This document shows positions 1 to 6,620 of a DNA stretch of 6,620 nt, in pieces. Made by a program: the position numbers and the translations under genes. Within the stretch, counting starts at the first letter, position 1. Each line of letters begins with the position of its first letter. The notes under the pieces were generated by a model. The model saw only the letters and a program-made list of their open reading frames with translations, had not been told where the DNA came from and made no database searches. Source of the DNA: Rhodospirillales bacterium (GTDB lineage: Bacteria > Pseudomonadota > Alphaproteobacteria > QKFK01 > SZUA-500); assembly GCA_003252195.1 (NCBI GenBank), contig QKFK01000217.1, forward strand, positions 1-6,620. Reading direction: 5' to 3'.

Positions 1-61
1 TTTTTTACAACAAACATATAAGCTTCAAAACAGTATTTTCTAGATATTATGGTGTTATTTT

Positions 62-853
62 ATGGAAGCGCAAAAAATATTAGAATGGTATATAGAAGCT
101 GGAGTTGATGAAACTATCGGCGAATCTCCTATTGACTATTTTTTGTTAAGCCAAGAAAAACAAAAAACACCTAGCATACCCGTGGTAGAAGCCGTCAGCA
201 AGCAAGCTCTTCCACAATCTCGTCCCGCAACGATTGCAAGCTCCACCCCAACACCAGTTATTAGCAATAACGCTAGAGATTTATGTGATAAATGTTCTTC
301 ACTTAATGAGCTGAGAACAGCTCTAGAAGCTTTTGATGAATGTTCATTAAAACTTACTGCTACAAATTTGGTTTTTGGTGAAGGCAACCCGAATGCAAAA
401 CTTATGATAATTGGTGAAGCCCCTGGTGCTGAAGAAGATAAGTCTGGGCAGCCTTTTGTGGGCAAAAGCGGTCAATTATTAACCAAGATGCTCAAATCGA
501 TTAACATAGAGCGTAAAGATGTTTATATATCAAACATTTTACCATGGCGACCACCAGGAAACCGCAAACCAACTATTGAAGAAACAGCAATATGCCTGCC
601 ATTCATTCAAAAACACATTGATTTAGTGTCACCAGATATTTTGCTTTTATTAGGAGGGAGTTCAGCATCTTCTTTGTGCAACACTTCTGACGGCATATCT
701 CAAATTAGAGGCAAAAAGCTTAATTACACCACCTCTAACGGGAAAGAGATTATTGCAATACCAACTTTTCACCCGGCCTATTTACTCAGAACCCCAGCTC
801 AAAAAGCTAAAATTTGGCAAGACTTACTAAACATAAAATCAATTTTAAATTAA
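62..853 (+). CDS. Uracil-DNA glycosylase, family-4-like (alphaproteobacterial form)
   Basis: Predicted to remove uracil from DNA, the first step of base excision repair, in the cytoplasm. The protein has 263 residues. Motif 1 is GEAPGAEED (118-126), followed by GQPFVGKSGQLL (129-140); the C-terminal motif is HPAYLLR (237-243). These are the family-4 uracil-DNA glycosylase signatures. Canonical members hold a 4Fe-4S cluster with four cysteines. Here only two align (C94 and C178); the others are F91 and W162 (in LPWRPPGNR). A CxxC pair at C75/C78 lies about 16-19 residues upstream of the usual place. The N-terminal block (residues 9-25) and the low-complexity linker (about 35-70) match the long alphaproteobacterial form. 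The start is the first in-frame ATG and keeps the conserved N-terminal block. The upstream GGTG is a weak ribosome binding site. Family is certain; exact substrate range is not. Confidence 0.93.
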   Translation: MEAQKILEWYIEAGVDETIGESPIDYFLLSQEKQKTPSIPVVEAVSKQALPQSRPATIASSTPTPVISNNARDLCDKCSSLNELRTALEAFDECSLKLTATNLVFGEGNPNAKLMIIGEAPGAEEDKSGQPFVGKSGQLLTKMLKSINIERKDVYISNILPWRPPGNRKPTIEETAICLPFIQKHIDLVSPDILLLLGGSSASSLCNTSDGISQIRGKKLNYTTSNGKEIIAIPTFHPAYLLRTPAQKAKIWQDLLNIKSILN

Positions 854-866
854 CCTGTTTGATTTA

Positions 867-894
867 TTGTATATTAATCGTTTATATGTATACT
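867..894 (+). promoter_or_regulatory. Possible sigma-70-type promoter for the 935-3046 gene pair
   Basis: TTGTAT (867-872) and TATACT (889-894) are separated by 16 bases, giving a predicted transcript start near 901, about 34 bases before the ATG at 935. The -10 box matches the consensus at five of six bases. The site lies in the 81-bp gap between the glycosylase gene and the exported-protein gene. In DNA this AT-rich, chance matches are common, so this is a tentative call. A TTGACT at 907-912 is a better -35 box but has no usable -10 before the start codon. Confidence 0.35.
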
Positions 895-934
895 TAAAAG
901 GTTACTTTGACTGCTTATATATTGGGAAAACAAC

Positions 935-2545
935 ATGCGTATATTTTTAGTATTATTTGCTTTATTTTCTATAGCCACTCCATCAAAAGCTATGGCTTTA
1001 GACTTGCTCAATCCTATCAAAGATATGTTTTTTAATTCAGATGAAAAAACATCTGAAAAGCCAACAGAAAAAACAGATACTATAGCAGTTGAAAAAACAA
1101 ATAATGAAACAGCTAAAGAAGCTGAAGAAAAAGCCCATATTGAAGCCGCTAATAATACAAAAAAAACAGAAGTTCCTATTACAGATGATAAAGTGCCTTC
1201 TTTTGCCCCCAAAGTATCTATCCCCGAGTTTAAAGCCAAAGAATCAACAGAAAATGAAGCGAGCACTTCTGAGGAAGCTCCAAACGCTTTTTCATTTACT
1301 CCAAACACAGATGATGGAGCAACTCCTGTAGTTATAAAACTTTCTGATAAGAAAAGAACTGGTAACGACCTACTAGACTTTAACCTACAAAGCTTTTTAA
1401 AGAGCAATAATGTTATATTAGGAGAGCTAAACCCTGCTATCAGCAATATTGGTAAGAATGATAAGATAACCATTCAAGTGCTAACTTATAACAATTACCC
1501 AGCAACAGGAGAAGACATTGAGCCTACAGCCTCTACAGAAGCTTCAGAGAATACTGTTCCTCAAGACAACTCTTATAGCAACAGACAAGGACTAGCCTCA
1601 AACAGAAACCCTAGCTCAAGAAGAACCAGTTCCAGACGAGGCGCCTCTACAGAAGAAAACACCCCTAATAATGAGGTAAAGGAGCTACCTCCAGCTCCAA
1701 CAAAAGTTAATTACAACAAAAACATTATTACCCATTATGATGACAAAGCAACAGGTAATAATCAATGTTATTACAAAATCCGTATTTCTAACAACACCCC
1801 ATCAAATTTGACTAATTTGCGCTTTAGCACTTATTGGGAAGATCTTTCTATTGATGTGCTCAACGACGACTTTTTTATAAATTATTTAAACGCTGGCGAG
1901 ACACAAGATATTAAAGTTTTTTATAAACGCAAGGATTGCTCTTTCTCAGCTCTTAAGATGAACAGAATTGAGCTAAAAAGCTGTGATTTTACCATGGATG
2001 ATTTATCAGAAGTTGACTTTTCCAAATATCCTCCAGAGCAAGAAAACCTATCATTGTGCAGCAACATTATTTCCCCTAAAGAATACTCTGCAGTAGCAAC
2101 ACCTGACAGCACAGGAGTTGGAGAAATTAAAGTGCGTATAGATAAGGCTTTCCAAGCTGCTACCAATGCTAAAGACGTGATTGCAAAAAAAAGAAGTGAT
2201 ATAATAAAACAATTGAACGAACAAAAAGCTTCAAGCGAAAAGCTAATCTCAGAAATTAAGAAAGATTCAGATGATTTTATAAACACTATAAATAAAAACG
2301 AAGCTGATATCAAAGCAGAGCAAAATAAACTACGTATTGAAATGGAAGAAAAACTCCGCAAAATGAAGGAAGAGCAAGAAGAGAAACTTCTCAAAGAAAA
2401 AGAAGCTGCCGAACAAAAGAAACAAAAAGAGGATAAGAAAGCCTCTGAGCAGAAAAATGATGAAGAGACATCAACTAGAGAAATAACCAAAGATGGTAAT
2501 ACTATTAAATTGCACGATAAAGCCAATCCTAATGCTTCTGAATAA
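935..2545 (+). CDS. Exported protein with cysteine-containing beta-rich domain and C-terminal coiled coil, function unknown
   Basis: I do not recognise this 536-residue protein. It starts with a clear signal peptide (MRIFLVLFALFSIATPSKA, cleavage near residue 19 or 22), so it should be exported, probably to the periplasm. Residues about 35-130 are Lys/Glu/Thr-rich and probably disordered. Residues 144-189 form a short predicted ordered patch. Residues 190-255 are again low complexity and include a basic SSRRTSSRRG stretch (227-236). Residues 257-375 look like a beta-rich domain with cysteines at 278, 335, 350 and 375. Residues 396-508 are a long charged coiled coil rich in Lys, Glu and Gln. 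A short polar tail ends the protein, with no membrane anchor or LPXTG-like signal. The 257-350 region is homologous to the product of the next gene, 23 bp downstream. The start has a weak GGGA site at 924-927 and is fixed by the signal peptide. Confidence 0.85.
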   Translation: MRIFLVLFALFSIATPSKAMALDLLNPIKDMFFNSDEKTSEKPTEKTDTIAVEKTNNETAKEAEEKAHIEAANNTKKTEVPITDDKVPSFAPKVSIPEFKAKESTENEASTSEEAPNAFSFTPNTDDGATPVVIKLSDKKRTGNDLLDFNLQSFLKSNNVILGELNPAISNIGKNDKITIQVLTYNNYPATGEDIEPTASTEASENTVPQDNSYSNRQGLASNRNPSSRRTSSRRGASTEENTPNNEVKELPPAPTKVNYNKNIITHYDDKATGNNQCYYKIRISNNTPSNLTNLRFSTYWEDLSIDVLNDDFFINYLNAGETQDIKVFYKRKDCSFSALKMNRIELKSCDFTMDDLSEVDFSKYPPEQENLSLCSNIISPKEYSAVATPDSTGVGEIKVRIDKAFQAATNAKDVIAKKRSDIIKQLNEQKASSEKLISEIKKDSDDFINTINKNEADIKAEQNKLRIEMEEKLRKMKEEQEEKLLKEKEAAEQKKQKEDKKASEQKNDEETSTREITKDGNTIKLHDKANPNASE

Positions 2546-2556
2546 GCTAGATAGAG

Positions 2557-2562
2557 AAAGGG
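2557..2562 (+). promoter_or_regulatory. Ribosome binding site for ATG 2569
   Basis: AAAGGG at 2557-2562 lies six bases before ATG 2569, good spacing for a Shine-Dalgarno site. The ATG at 2654, which opens the main downstream reading frame, has no such site. This marks 2569 as the ancestral start of the second gene even though its frame soon closes. Confidence 0.6.
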
Positions 2563-2568
2563 AATAAA

Positions 2569-2643
2569 ATGAAAAAAATTGCACTAACCATAGCCAGCAA
2601 GTTTTGCTCAAGGGTACTCGGGATCATTCGGTTCATATGGTAG
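2569..2643 (+). pseudogene. Severed signal-peptide start of the small exported gene (24 codons)
   Basis: Reading from ATG 2569 gives MKKIALTIAS, a typical lysine-plus-hydrophobic signal-peptide opening, but the frame ends at TAG 2641-2643 after 24 codons. The +1 frame over the same bases (from 2594) reads PASFAQGYSGSFGSYGSN. This looks like a signal-peptide cleavage region (SFA|Q) followed by a mature N-terminus, and it continues without a stop into the body of the gene at 2654. Stops at 2585 and 2591 in that frame place the break near 2594-2600. The geometry fits loss of 3n+2 bases, which would also explain the short hydrophobic core, or gain of one base. It could be a real mutation or a sequence error. 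Confidence 0.65.
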
Positions 2644-2653
2644 CAACAAGACT

Positions 2654-3046
2654 ATGCAGTACCAATCTAGAATAGATGAGCAATCAGCACAACAGGCAGA
2701 GGGTACAAACGAAGCAAAAAGAGCTGTTGGAAAACTAAAGGTTAATTATAATAATTTTAGCATTGAAAAAACACCTTCTGGTAAAGTAACTTGTGGTATC
2801 ACATTCAATCTTACAAATGAGTCTGAAGCTATTTTAAGAAGCCTATCATTAGAACTTCAATGGAGCGCAATGAAAACCTCTATATCATTCAAAAATATTG
2901 CATCTGATGCATCTGGTAAAATCAATTATCGTCTAATGGGCGAAGGTTGTTACACAATTTCTGGTGCCCCAGAAATTACCGTTAAAGCTTGTCGCCTTCA
3001 AAATTACACTGACGATGAATGCGCTGATAAAATTGAATGGAAATAA
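2654..3046 (+). CDS. Small cysteine-containing beta-rich protein, paralogue of the preceding gene's domain (5' end frame-broken)
   Basis: This open frame of 130 residues is the body of a gene whose true start was probably ATG 2569. ATG 2654 is only the first ATG in this frame and has no ribosome binding site. Open sequence without a start codon extends back to 2594. I do not recognise a named family. The protein is a single beta-rich domain with cysteines at 47, 99, 113 and 123. It aligns with residues 257-350 of the preceding exported protein. Both begin KVNYN, both have C-x22-W (C47/W70 here; C278/W301 there), both have I-x8-C before the second cysteine, and both end with an I-x-[LV]-K-x-C strand. 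If translated only from 2654 it would lack a signal peptide and stay in the cytoplasm. It is the last gene before a strong terminator, so it is likely co-transcribed with gene 935-2545. Confidence 0.6.
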   Translation: MQYQSRIDEQSAQQAEGTNEAKRAVGKLKVNYNNFSIEKTPSGKVTCGITFNLTNESEAILRSLSLELQWSAMKTSISFKNIASDASGKINYRLMGEGCYTISGAPEITVKACRLQNYTDDECADKIEWK

Positions 3047-3059
3047 CCTTACCTAACTC

Positions 3060-3089
3060 AAAAGCTGCTGACGTGTCGGCAGCTTTTTT
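3060..3089 (+). terminator. Rho-independent terminator after the exported-protein pair
   Basis: The arms 3060-3071 and 3076-3087 pair over 12 positions with one T-G wobble, around a CGTG loop (3072-3075). The right arm runs into a T tract (3084-3089). It starts 13 bases after the stop codon at 3046 and ends the transcription unit of the two exported proteins. It separates them from the lytic transglycosylase, which begins 29 bases later. Confidence 0.9.
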
Positions 3090-3118
3090 ATACGTTAATT
3101 TTGATGAGAATATATAAT

Positions 3119-4891
3119 ATGAATAGATTACTACTTGCTATTACAATATGTTTTTTTATATCCACTACAAATAATTCCTTAGCATACTCGGATATTTCAA
3201 CATATGATAACGGCTATAACAGCCCTATATATTCTCCGCTAAATGCAGAAGATGAAACCCTTTATAATAAAATTTTTGAGTTACAAGAAAAAGCCTTATG
3301 GACGGAAGCAGACAAATTAATAGATCAACTAGATAACGACATTCTACTCGGATATATTCAATACCAGCGCTATATGCACAAAGATTATCGTAGTAAGTAT
3401 AGCGAATTAAAAGCATGGCTCGATAAATATTATGGACTTCCAGAAGCTGAGAAAATATACATCACAGCAACTCGCAAATCTAAAAGCCATTCAGATTTAA
3501 AAAAGCCACAAAAACACAAACGCATAGTTGGTGGTAGCTCTTATCATTCCAAAGGTTGGTTAATGGGTTCCAGCTACAAACATTTATCAAACACCAACAG
3601 AAAAAAAGCTCTTTCTTTAATGAGCACATTTCGTTGGCACATAAAAAAAGGTCGCACAAAATCAGCTAAATATATTTTAACAAACCCAGAAACAAAAAAG
3701 CTATTAACCAGAAAAGACTATGACATGCTGGCTGGTGGATTAGCTTTTCAATACTTTATCGACTGCAGAGATAATTATGCATTAGACTGGGCAGAACCTG
3801 CCGTTGCTAGAAGCGGAGATACTCTTGCTTTATGGGCTGCGGGTCTTGCATCGTGGCGATTAGAAGATTATAAAAAATCTGAGAAATATTTTTCATTATT
3901 AGCTAACACATCAGATGAATCACCATGGCTAAAAGCATCTGGAGCTTACTGGGCAGGAAGAGCAGCAATGCTAAATAACAACCCAGATAGCGCCATTAAA
4001 ATGTTCTCAAAGGCTGCGACAAACAGATACACTTTCTACGGCATTCTTGCCAGACGAACATTAGGCTTAAACTTAGATTACAAATGGAATTATGATAACA
4101 ACCTATCTTTTAGCACAAATAACAATAGCCTTTTTAGAAACACCAAGGCAAAAAGAGCCGCAGCTTTACTCCAATTAGGCAACGAAGAAATGGCTGAAAA
4201 AGAATTTTATAACAGCTATTACGAGCTTGATAACCCCCAAAGAAATGAGCTTTTTAATATTGCAGAAGAACATAATATGCCTGCACTATCTTTTGCAATA
4301 GCCCCTGTCTTAACAAAAAAAGACGAAGGCCTTTTTTACAACAGTGGTCGCTACCCAACCCCAACTTGGGAGCCAGATGGTGGCTGGGAGCTTGACAAAG
4401 CCCTTATCTATGCTTTTATCCGCCAAGAATCAAACTTCAAAACCACTGCGGTCAGCCCATCTGGAGCAGTAGGATTAATGCAGCTAATGCCTAACACAGC
4501 ATCTTTAATTGGGGGCTCTAGAAAATACGCCTCTAGCAAAGAACTATCCATTCCAGAAACAAACATGAAACTAGGTCAAAAATATATTTCAAGATTAATG
4601 AACATACCACAAATCGGAGATAATCTGTTCTTTATAGCTTCATCATACAATGGAGGCCCTGGTAATTTTATGAAGTGGCAAAAGAGAATGAAATACAACA
4701 ATGATCCTCTACTTTTTATTGAATCTTTGCCATCAAAAGAAACTAGATTATTTATAGAAAGAATTTTAGCAAATTTGTGGATTTACCGCTCTAAATTCAA
4801 ACAAGGCATACCTAGTTTAGATTCATTAGCAGCAGGCAAATGGCCAAGATATATTGAGCAAGATGCTTCTAACTTCGCGGCTCTTCACTAA
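3119..4891 (+). CDS. Soluble lytic murein transglycosylase (Slt type, GH23)
   Basis: Predicted to cleave the MurNAc-GlcNAc bond of peptidoglycan in the periplasm, forming 1,6-anhydro-MurNAc ends. From ATG 3119 the protein has 590 residues. A signal peptide (MNRLLLAITICFFISTTNNSLA) is followed by a Slt70-like alpha-helical superhelix (about 45-400) with repeat-like blocks such as WAAGLASWRLEDYKKSEKYF. The C-terminal catalytic domain (about 420-560) has catalytic E437 in RQES, then GAVGLMQLMP (449-458) and ASSYNGGPGN (507-516), the classic family-1 transglycosylase motifs. All key residues are present and the length is normal. I chose ATG 3119 because it gives the cleanest signal peptide and has a weak GAGA site nine bases upstream. 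TTG 3101 and ATG 3104 are in frame and would only lengthen the N-terminus. The 3' end overlaps the convergent antiporter gene by 23 bp. I saw no good promoter in the gap after the terminator. Confidence 0.93.
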   Translation: MNRLLLAITICFFISTTNNSLAYSDISTYDNGYNSPIYSPLNAEDETLYNKIFELQEKALWTEADKLIDQLDNDILLGYIQYQRYMHKDYRSKYSELKAWLDKYYGLPEAEKIYITATRKSKSHSDLKKPQKHKRIVGGSSYHSKGWLMGSSYKHLSNTNRKKALSLMSTFRWHIKKGRTKSAKYILTNPETKKLLTRKDYDMLAGGLAFQYFIDCRDNYALDWAEPAVARSGDTLALWAAGLASWRLEDYKKSEKYFSLLANTSDESPWLKASGAYWAGRAAMLNNNPDSAIKMFSKAATNRYTFYGILARRTLGLNLDYKWNYDNNLSFSTNNNSLFRNTKAKRAAALLQLGNEEMAEKEFYNSYYELDNPQRNELFNIAEEHNMPALSFAIAPVLTKKDEGLFYNSGRYPTPTWEPDGGWELDKALIYAFIRQESNFKTTAVSPSGAVGLMQLMPNTASLIGGSRKYASSKELSIPETNMKLGQKYISRLMNIPQIGDNLFFIASSYNGGPGNFMKWQKRMKYNNDPLLFIESLPSKETRLFIERILANLWIYRSKFKQGIPSLDSLAAGKWPRYIEQDASNFAALH

Positions 4892-6587
4892 TTAAGCTAT
4901 AATTTTCTTTACGGACATCATGCAATAAGATATCAACGTTATCTTTTGGTGAGCCAACCATATTCATAACGATTGCCCCCAACCGCAGCGAGCTTTCCAC
5001 AGCCTCTGGATAAACCTCTGTTGCTCCAGCATCGGTAAGCTTTGTGCATGAAGCTAAATCATGTGCTCTAGCAACAATTGGAATATTGGGATAATCTTTG
5101 CGAATATGATAAACAGACTTAACAGAAGCATCTACATCATTAAGCGTTAAAAGCACTAATGAAGCATTTTCACAATGCACCGCCTGCATAAGCTCTGGAG
5201 ATGAAATATCTCCATAATAAACTGGAAGCCCGTCCTTTTTGCCTTGCCTTACCCTTAAAGGGTTTGTATCAAAAACAATAATTGGAATATTACTAGCATG
5301 AAGCATAACCGCTACAGCATGCCCTACTCTTCCATATCCACCAACAATAACCCTATTTGATGCAATATCCTCATCTTTATCTTGATTATACCTAAGTGAA
5401 ACAGATGCCTTATCGGCTTTAGTTGCAAATTTCTGCGATAGCTTATCACCTAGCTTTACAAGAAGCGGTGTTAGCAACATACTCACCGAGATTATGCAAA
5501 CACCACTAACAAAATCATTAGCATTTATAACATCTAAAGCTTTTGCAGAACCAAGCAATACGAACCCAAACTCACCTCCTTGCGCAAGCAAGAATGAGAA
5601 CTTAATTGCAGTTACTTTATCTAACTTAAACAACAACGCTAATAACAATAATATTGCTAATTTAATCAAGATTACTATGGCGATAAAGTTGCTAAAATAA
5701 ACTGGCTTATCTATAACTGCATTAAGATCTATAGACATTCCCACACTTACAAAAAACAAGCTCATTAACAAGCCTTTATATGGCTCAATTAATGCTTCAA
5801 TCTTCCAGTGATATTGAGAGTTTGAAAGTAGCATTCCTGTCATAAAAGACCCTAAAGCCATTGACAGACCTGCTTTGTTCATCGCCCATGCAGAAAAGAA
5901 CACAGCCAATAAAACTATCATCAAAAATGCTTCACGATTATTTTGGCGCGCCAACCTCTCTAGCATAAAAGGTATAAAATAGCGGGCAAAAACAAACACG
6001 ATTAATATAGAACCTATAACAATTCCTATTTGATTAATCACAGGAACATCGGCAGATAATGTACCTACATTTGATAGAATTGGTATCATAGCAAGTAAAG
6101 GCACGATTGCCAAATCTTGCATTAAAAGAACCGCAAATGCCTGTGAGCCATGATTTGAAGCTATCTCTCCTTTTTCTTGCAACAACTGCATTACAAAAGC
6201 TGTTGATGATAAGGCTAATGAGAACCCTATAACCAGAGACTTCTCCAAACTATGAGAAAATGAAACGTAATAAGCAATAGCAAAACCAGTTAGAATAACT
6301 TGAAGTGAACCAAGACCAAACACATCTTTACGCATCTGCCACAATCGAGCAGGCCTAATTTCTAACCCAATTATAAATAAAAGAAAAACAACCCCAAGCT
6401 CAGTAAAATGACGCACATCATCAACCTGCAAAGTTAAATATGGGCCTGGAGAATAAGGTCCAACAATAATACCTGTAATTAGCAATCCTAATATAGAGCC
6501 TAATCCTAGTCTTTTAGATACAGCTACAGCTATTGATGAAACAAACAACAACATAACGGCTGAAAAGACAAAACTATGTAGCTCCAT
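4869..6587 (-). CDS. CPA2-family cation:proton antiporter, KefB/YbaL-like, with RCK (TrkA-N) domain
   Basis: Predicted inner-membrane K+ (or Na+)/H+ antiporter or K+ efflux system, 572 residues. The N-terminal part (1-380) is very hydrophobic, with about 12 membrane segments. It carries CPA2 signatures: GLLITGIIVGP (34-44), FLLFIIGLEIRP (68-79), STAFVMQLLQEKGE (128-141), FAVLLMQDLAIVPLLAMIP with the core QD at 157-158, and GLLMSLFFVSVGMSID (272-287). A cytoplasmic Rossmann domain follows (about 411-530), with the nucleotide-binding GYGRVG loop (417-422) and the acidic end of the next strand at D440, so NAD(H)-type control is expected. There is no TrkA-C domain, as usual for Kef/YbaL proteins. 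Whether glutathione adducts gate it, as in KefB/KefC, cannot be seen. The start has a good GGAG site (6594-6597) six bases upstream, within the end of an apparent upstream gene. No KefF/KefG-like partner is visible in the window. Confidence 0.93.
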   Translation of the reverse strand: MELHSFVFSAVMLLFVSSIAVAVSKRLGLGSILGLLITGIIVGPYSPGPYLTLQVDDVRHFTELGVVFLLFIIGLEIRPARLWQMRKDVFGLGSLQVILTGFAIAYYVSFSHSLEKSLVIGFSLALSSTAFVMQLLQEKGEIASNHGSQAFAVLLMQDLAIVPLLAMIPILSNVGTLSADVPVINQIGIVIGSILIVFVFARYFIPFMLERLARQNNREAFLMIVLLAVFFSAWAMNKAGLSMALGSFMTGMLLSNSQYHWKIEALIEPYKGLLMSLFFVSVGMSIDLNAVIDKPVYFSNFIAIVILIKLAILLLLALLFKLDKVTAIKFSFLLAQGGEFGFVLLGSAKALDVINANDFVSGVCIISVSMLLTPLLVKLGDKLSQKFATKADKASVSLRYNQDKDEDIASNRVIVGGYGRVGHAVAVMLHASNIPIIVFDTNPLRVRQGKKDGLPVYYGDISSPELMQAVHCENASLVLLTLNDVDASVKSVYHIRKDYPNIPIVARAHDLASCTKLTDAGATEVYPEAVESSLRLGAIVMNMVGSPKDNVDILLHDVRKENYSLISEEPRS

Positions 6588-6590
6588 ATA

Positions 6591-6620
6591 TTACTCCACT
6601 TCTTTAACAACACGCGCAGA
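6591..6620 (-). CDS. C-terminal end of an upstream minus-strand gene (partial, unidentified)
   Basis: Read on the minus strand, the window edge encodes SARVVKEVE followed by TAA (6591-6593), three bases before the antiporter ATG. The GGAG ribosome binding site of the antiporter sits in the last two codons and stop region of this frame. Such tight packing is typical of an operon. Ten codons are too few to identify a product, and the frame could be open by chance. Confidence 0.4.
   Translation of the reverse strand, partial: SARVVKEVE

Noticed and set aside
1..6. Run of six T at the window edge, possible tail of an upstream terminator
   Set aside because: The would-be hairpin lies outside the window, so it cannot be judged.
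874..1473. Long open frame on the minus strand (199 codons) opposite the exported-protein gene
   Set aside because: It is rich in Ser, Phe, Leu and Val because it is antisense to Lys/Glu/Thr-rich codons. The plus strand has a signal peptide and a homologous neighbour, so the minus frame is a shadow.
1921..2526. Long open frame on the minus strand (201 codons) opposite the coiled coil
   Set aside because: Its Ser/Phe/Leu composition simply mirrors the Lys/Glu codons of the coiled coil, it has no recognisable motif, and the plus-strand reading is better supported.
2569..2643. Programmed ribosomal frameshift joining ATG 2569 to the downstream frame
   Set aside because: No slippery heptamer or downstream stem-loop was seen at the 2594-2600 junction, and the joined signal peptide would still have a very short hydrophobic core; a small deletion explains it better.
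3113..3118. Perfect TATAAT directly before ATG 3119
   Set aside because: A transcript from this box would start downstream of the ATG, and there is no good -35 box at 16-18 bases. It is more likely chance in an AT-rich leader.
5494..5700. 68-codon plus-strand frame inside the antiporter gene
   Set aside because: Asn-rich product with no motif, opposite well-conserved membrane segments of the antiporter.
5943..5954. Perfect 12-bp palindrome TTGGCGCGCCAA, GC-rich against the AT-rich background
   Set aside because: It falls within ordinary antiporter codons (Leu-Ala-Arg-Gln), occurs once, and has no regulatory context.

Overview
This window looks like chromosomal DNA from an AT-rich bacterium, most likely an alphaproteobacterium. 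The main evidence is the first gene. Its short N-terminal block (WYIEAGVDETIGESPID), its FDxCxLK-TATNLVF stretch and its LPWRPPGNR motif are the form of family-4-like uracil-DNA glycosylase typical of alphaproteobacteria. The long lytic transglycosylase and the KefB/YbaL-like antiporter also fit that group. I cannot place it below class. There is no sign of phage, insertion sequence, CRISPR or RNA genes.

Layout, left to right. (1) 62-853 (+): uracil-DNA glycosylase-like protein. (2) An 81-bp gap with a plausible promoter. (3) 935-2545 (+): an unrecognised exported protein with a signal peptide, a long low-complexity region, a cysteine-containing beta-rich domain and a long charged coiled coil. 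(4) Only 23 bp later, a small second gene whose start (ATG 2569, good ribosome binding site) is in a different frame from its body (first ATG 2654, end 3046). Its body is a diverged copy of the beta-rich domain of gene 3. (5) A strong Rho-independent terminator at 3060-3089. (6) 3119-4891 (+): an exported Slt-type soluble lytic transglycosylase. (7) 4869-6587 (-): a CPA2 cation:proton antiporter with a C-terminal NAD-binding (RCK/TrkA-N) domain, meeting gene 6 tail to tail with a 23-bp overlap. (8) The last codons of an apparent upstream gene on the minus strand, 3 bp ahead of the antiporter start.

Genes 3 and 4 are the unusual part. They form a bicistronic unit closed by its own terminator and encode two exported proteins that share an undescribed-looking domain with matched cysteine, tryptophan and beta-strand spacing. 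They lie between a DNA-repair gene and a peptidoglycan-cleaving enzyme. An envelope role is plausible for both, but the sequence does not show a function. The frame break in the signal peptide of gene 4 suggests recent inactivation, or a sequence or assembly error.
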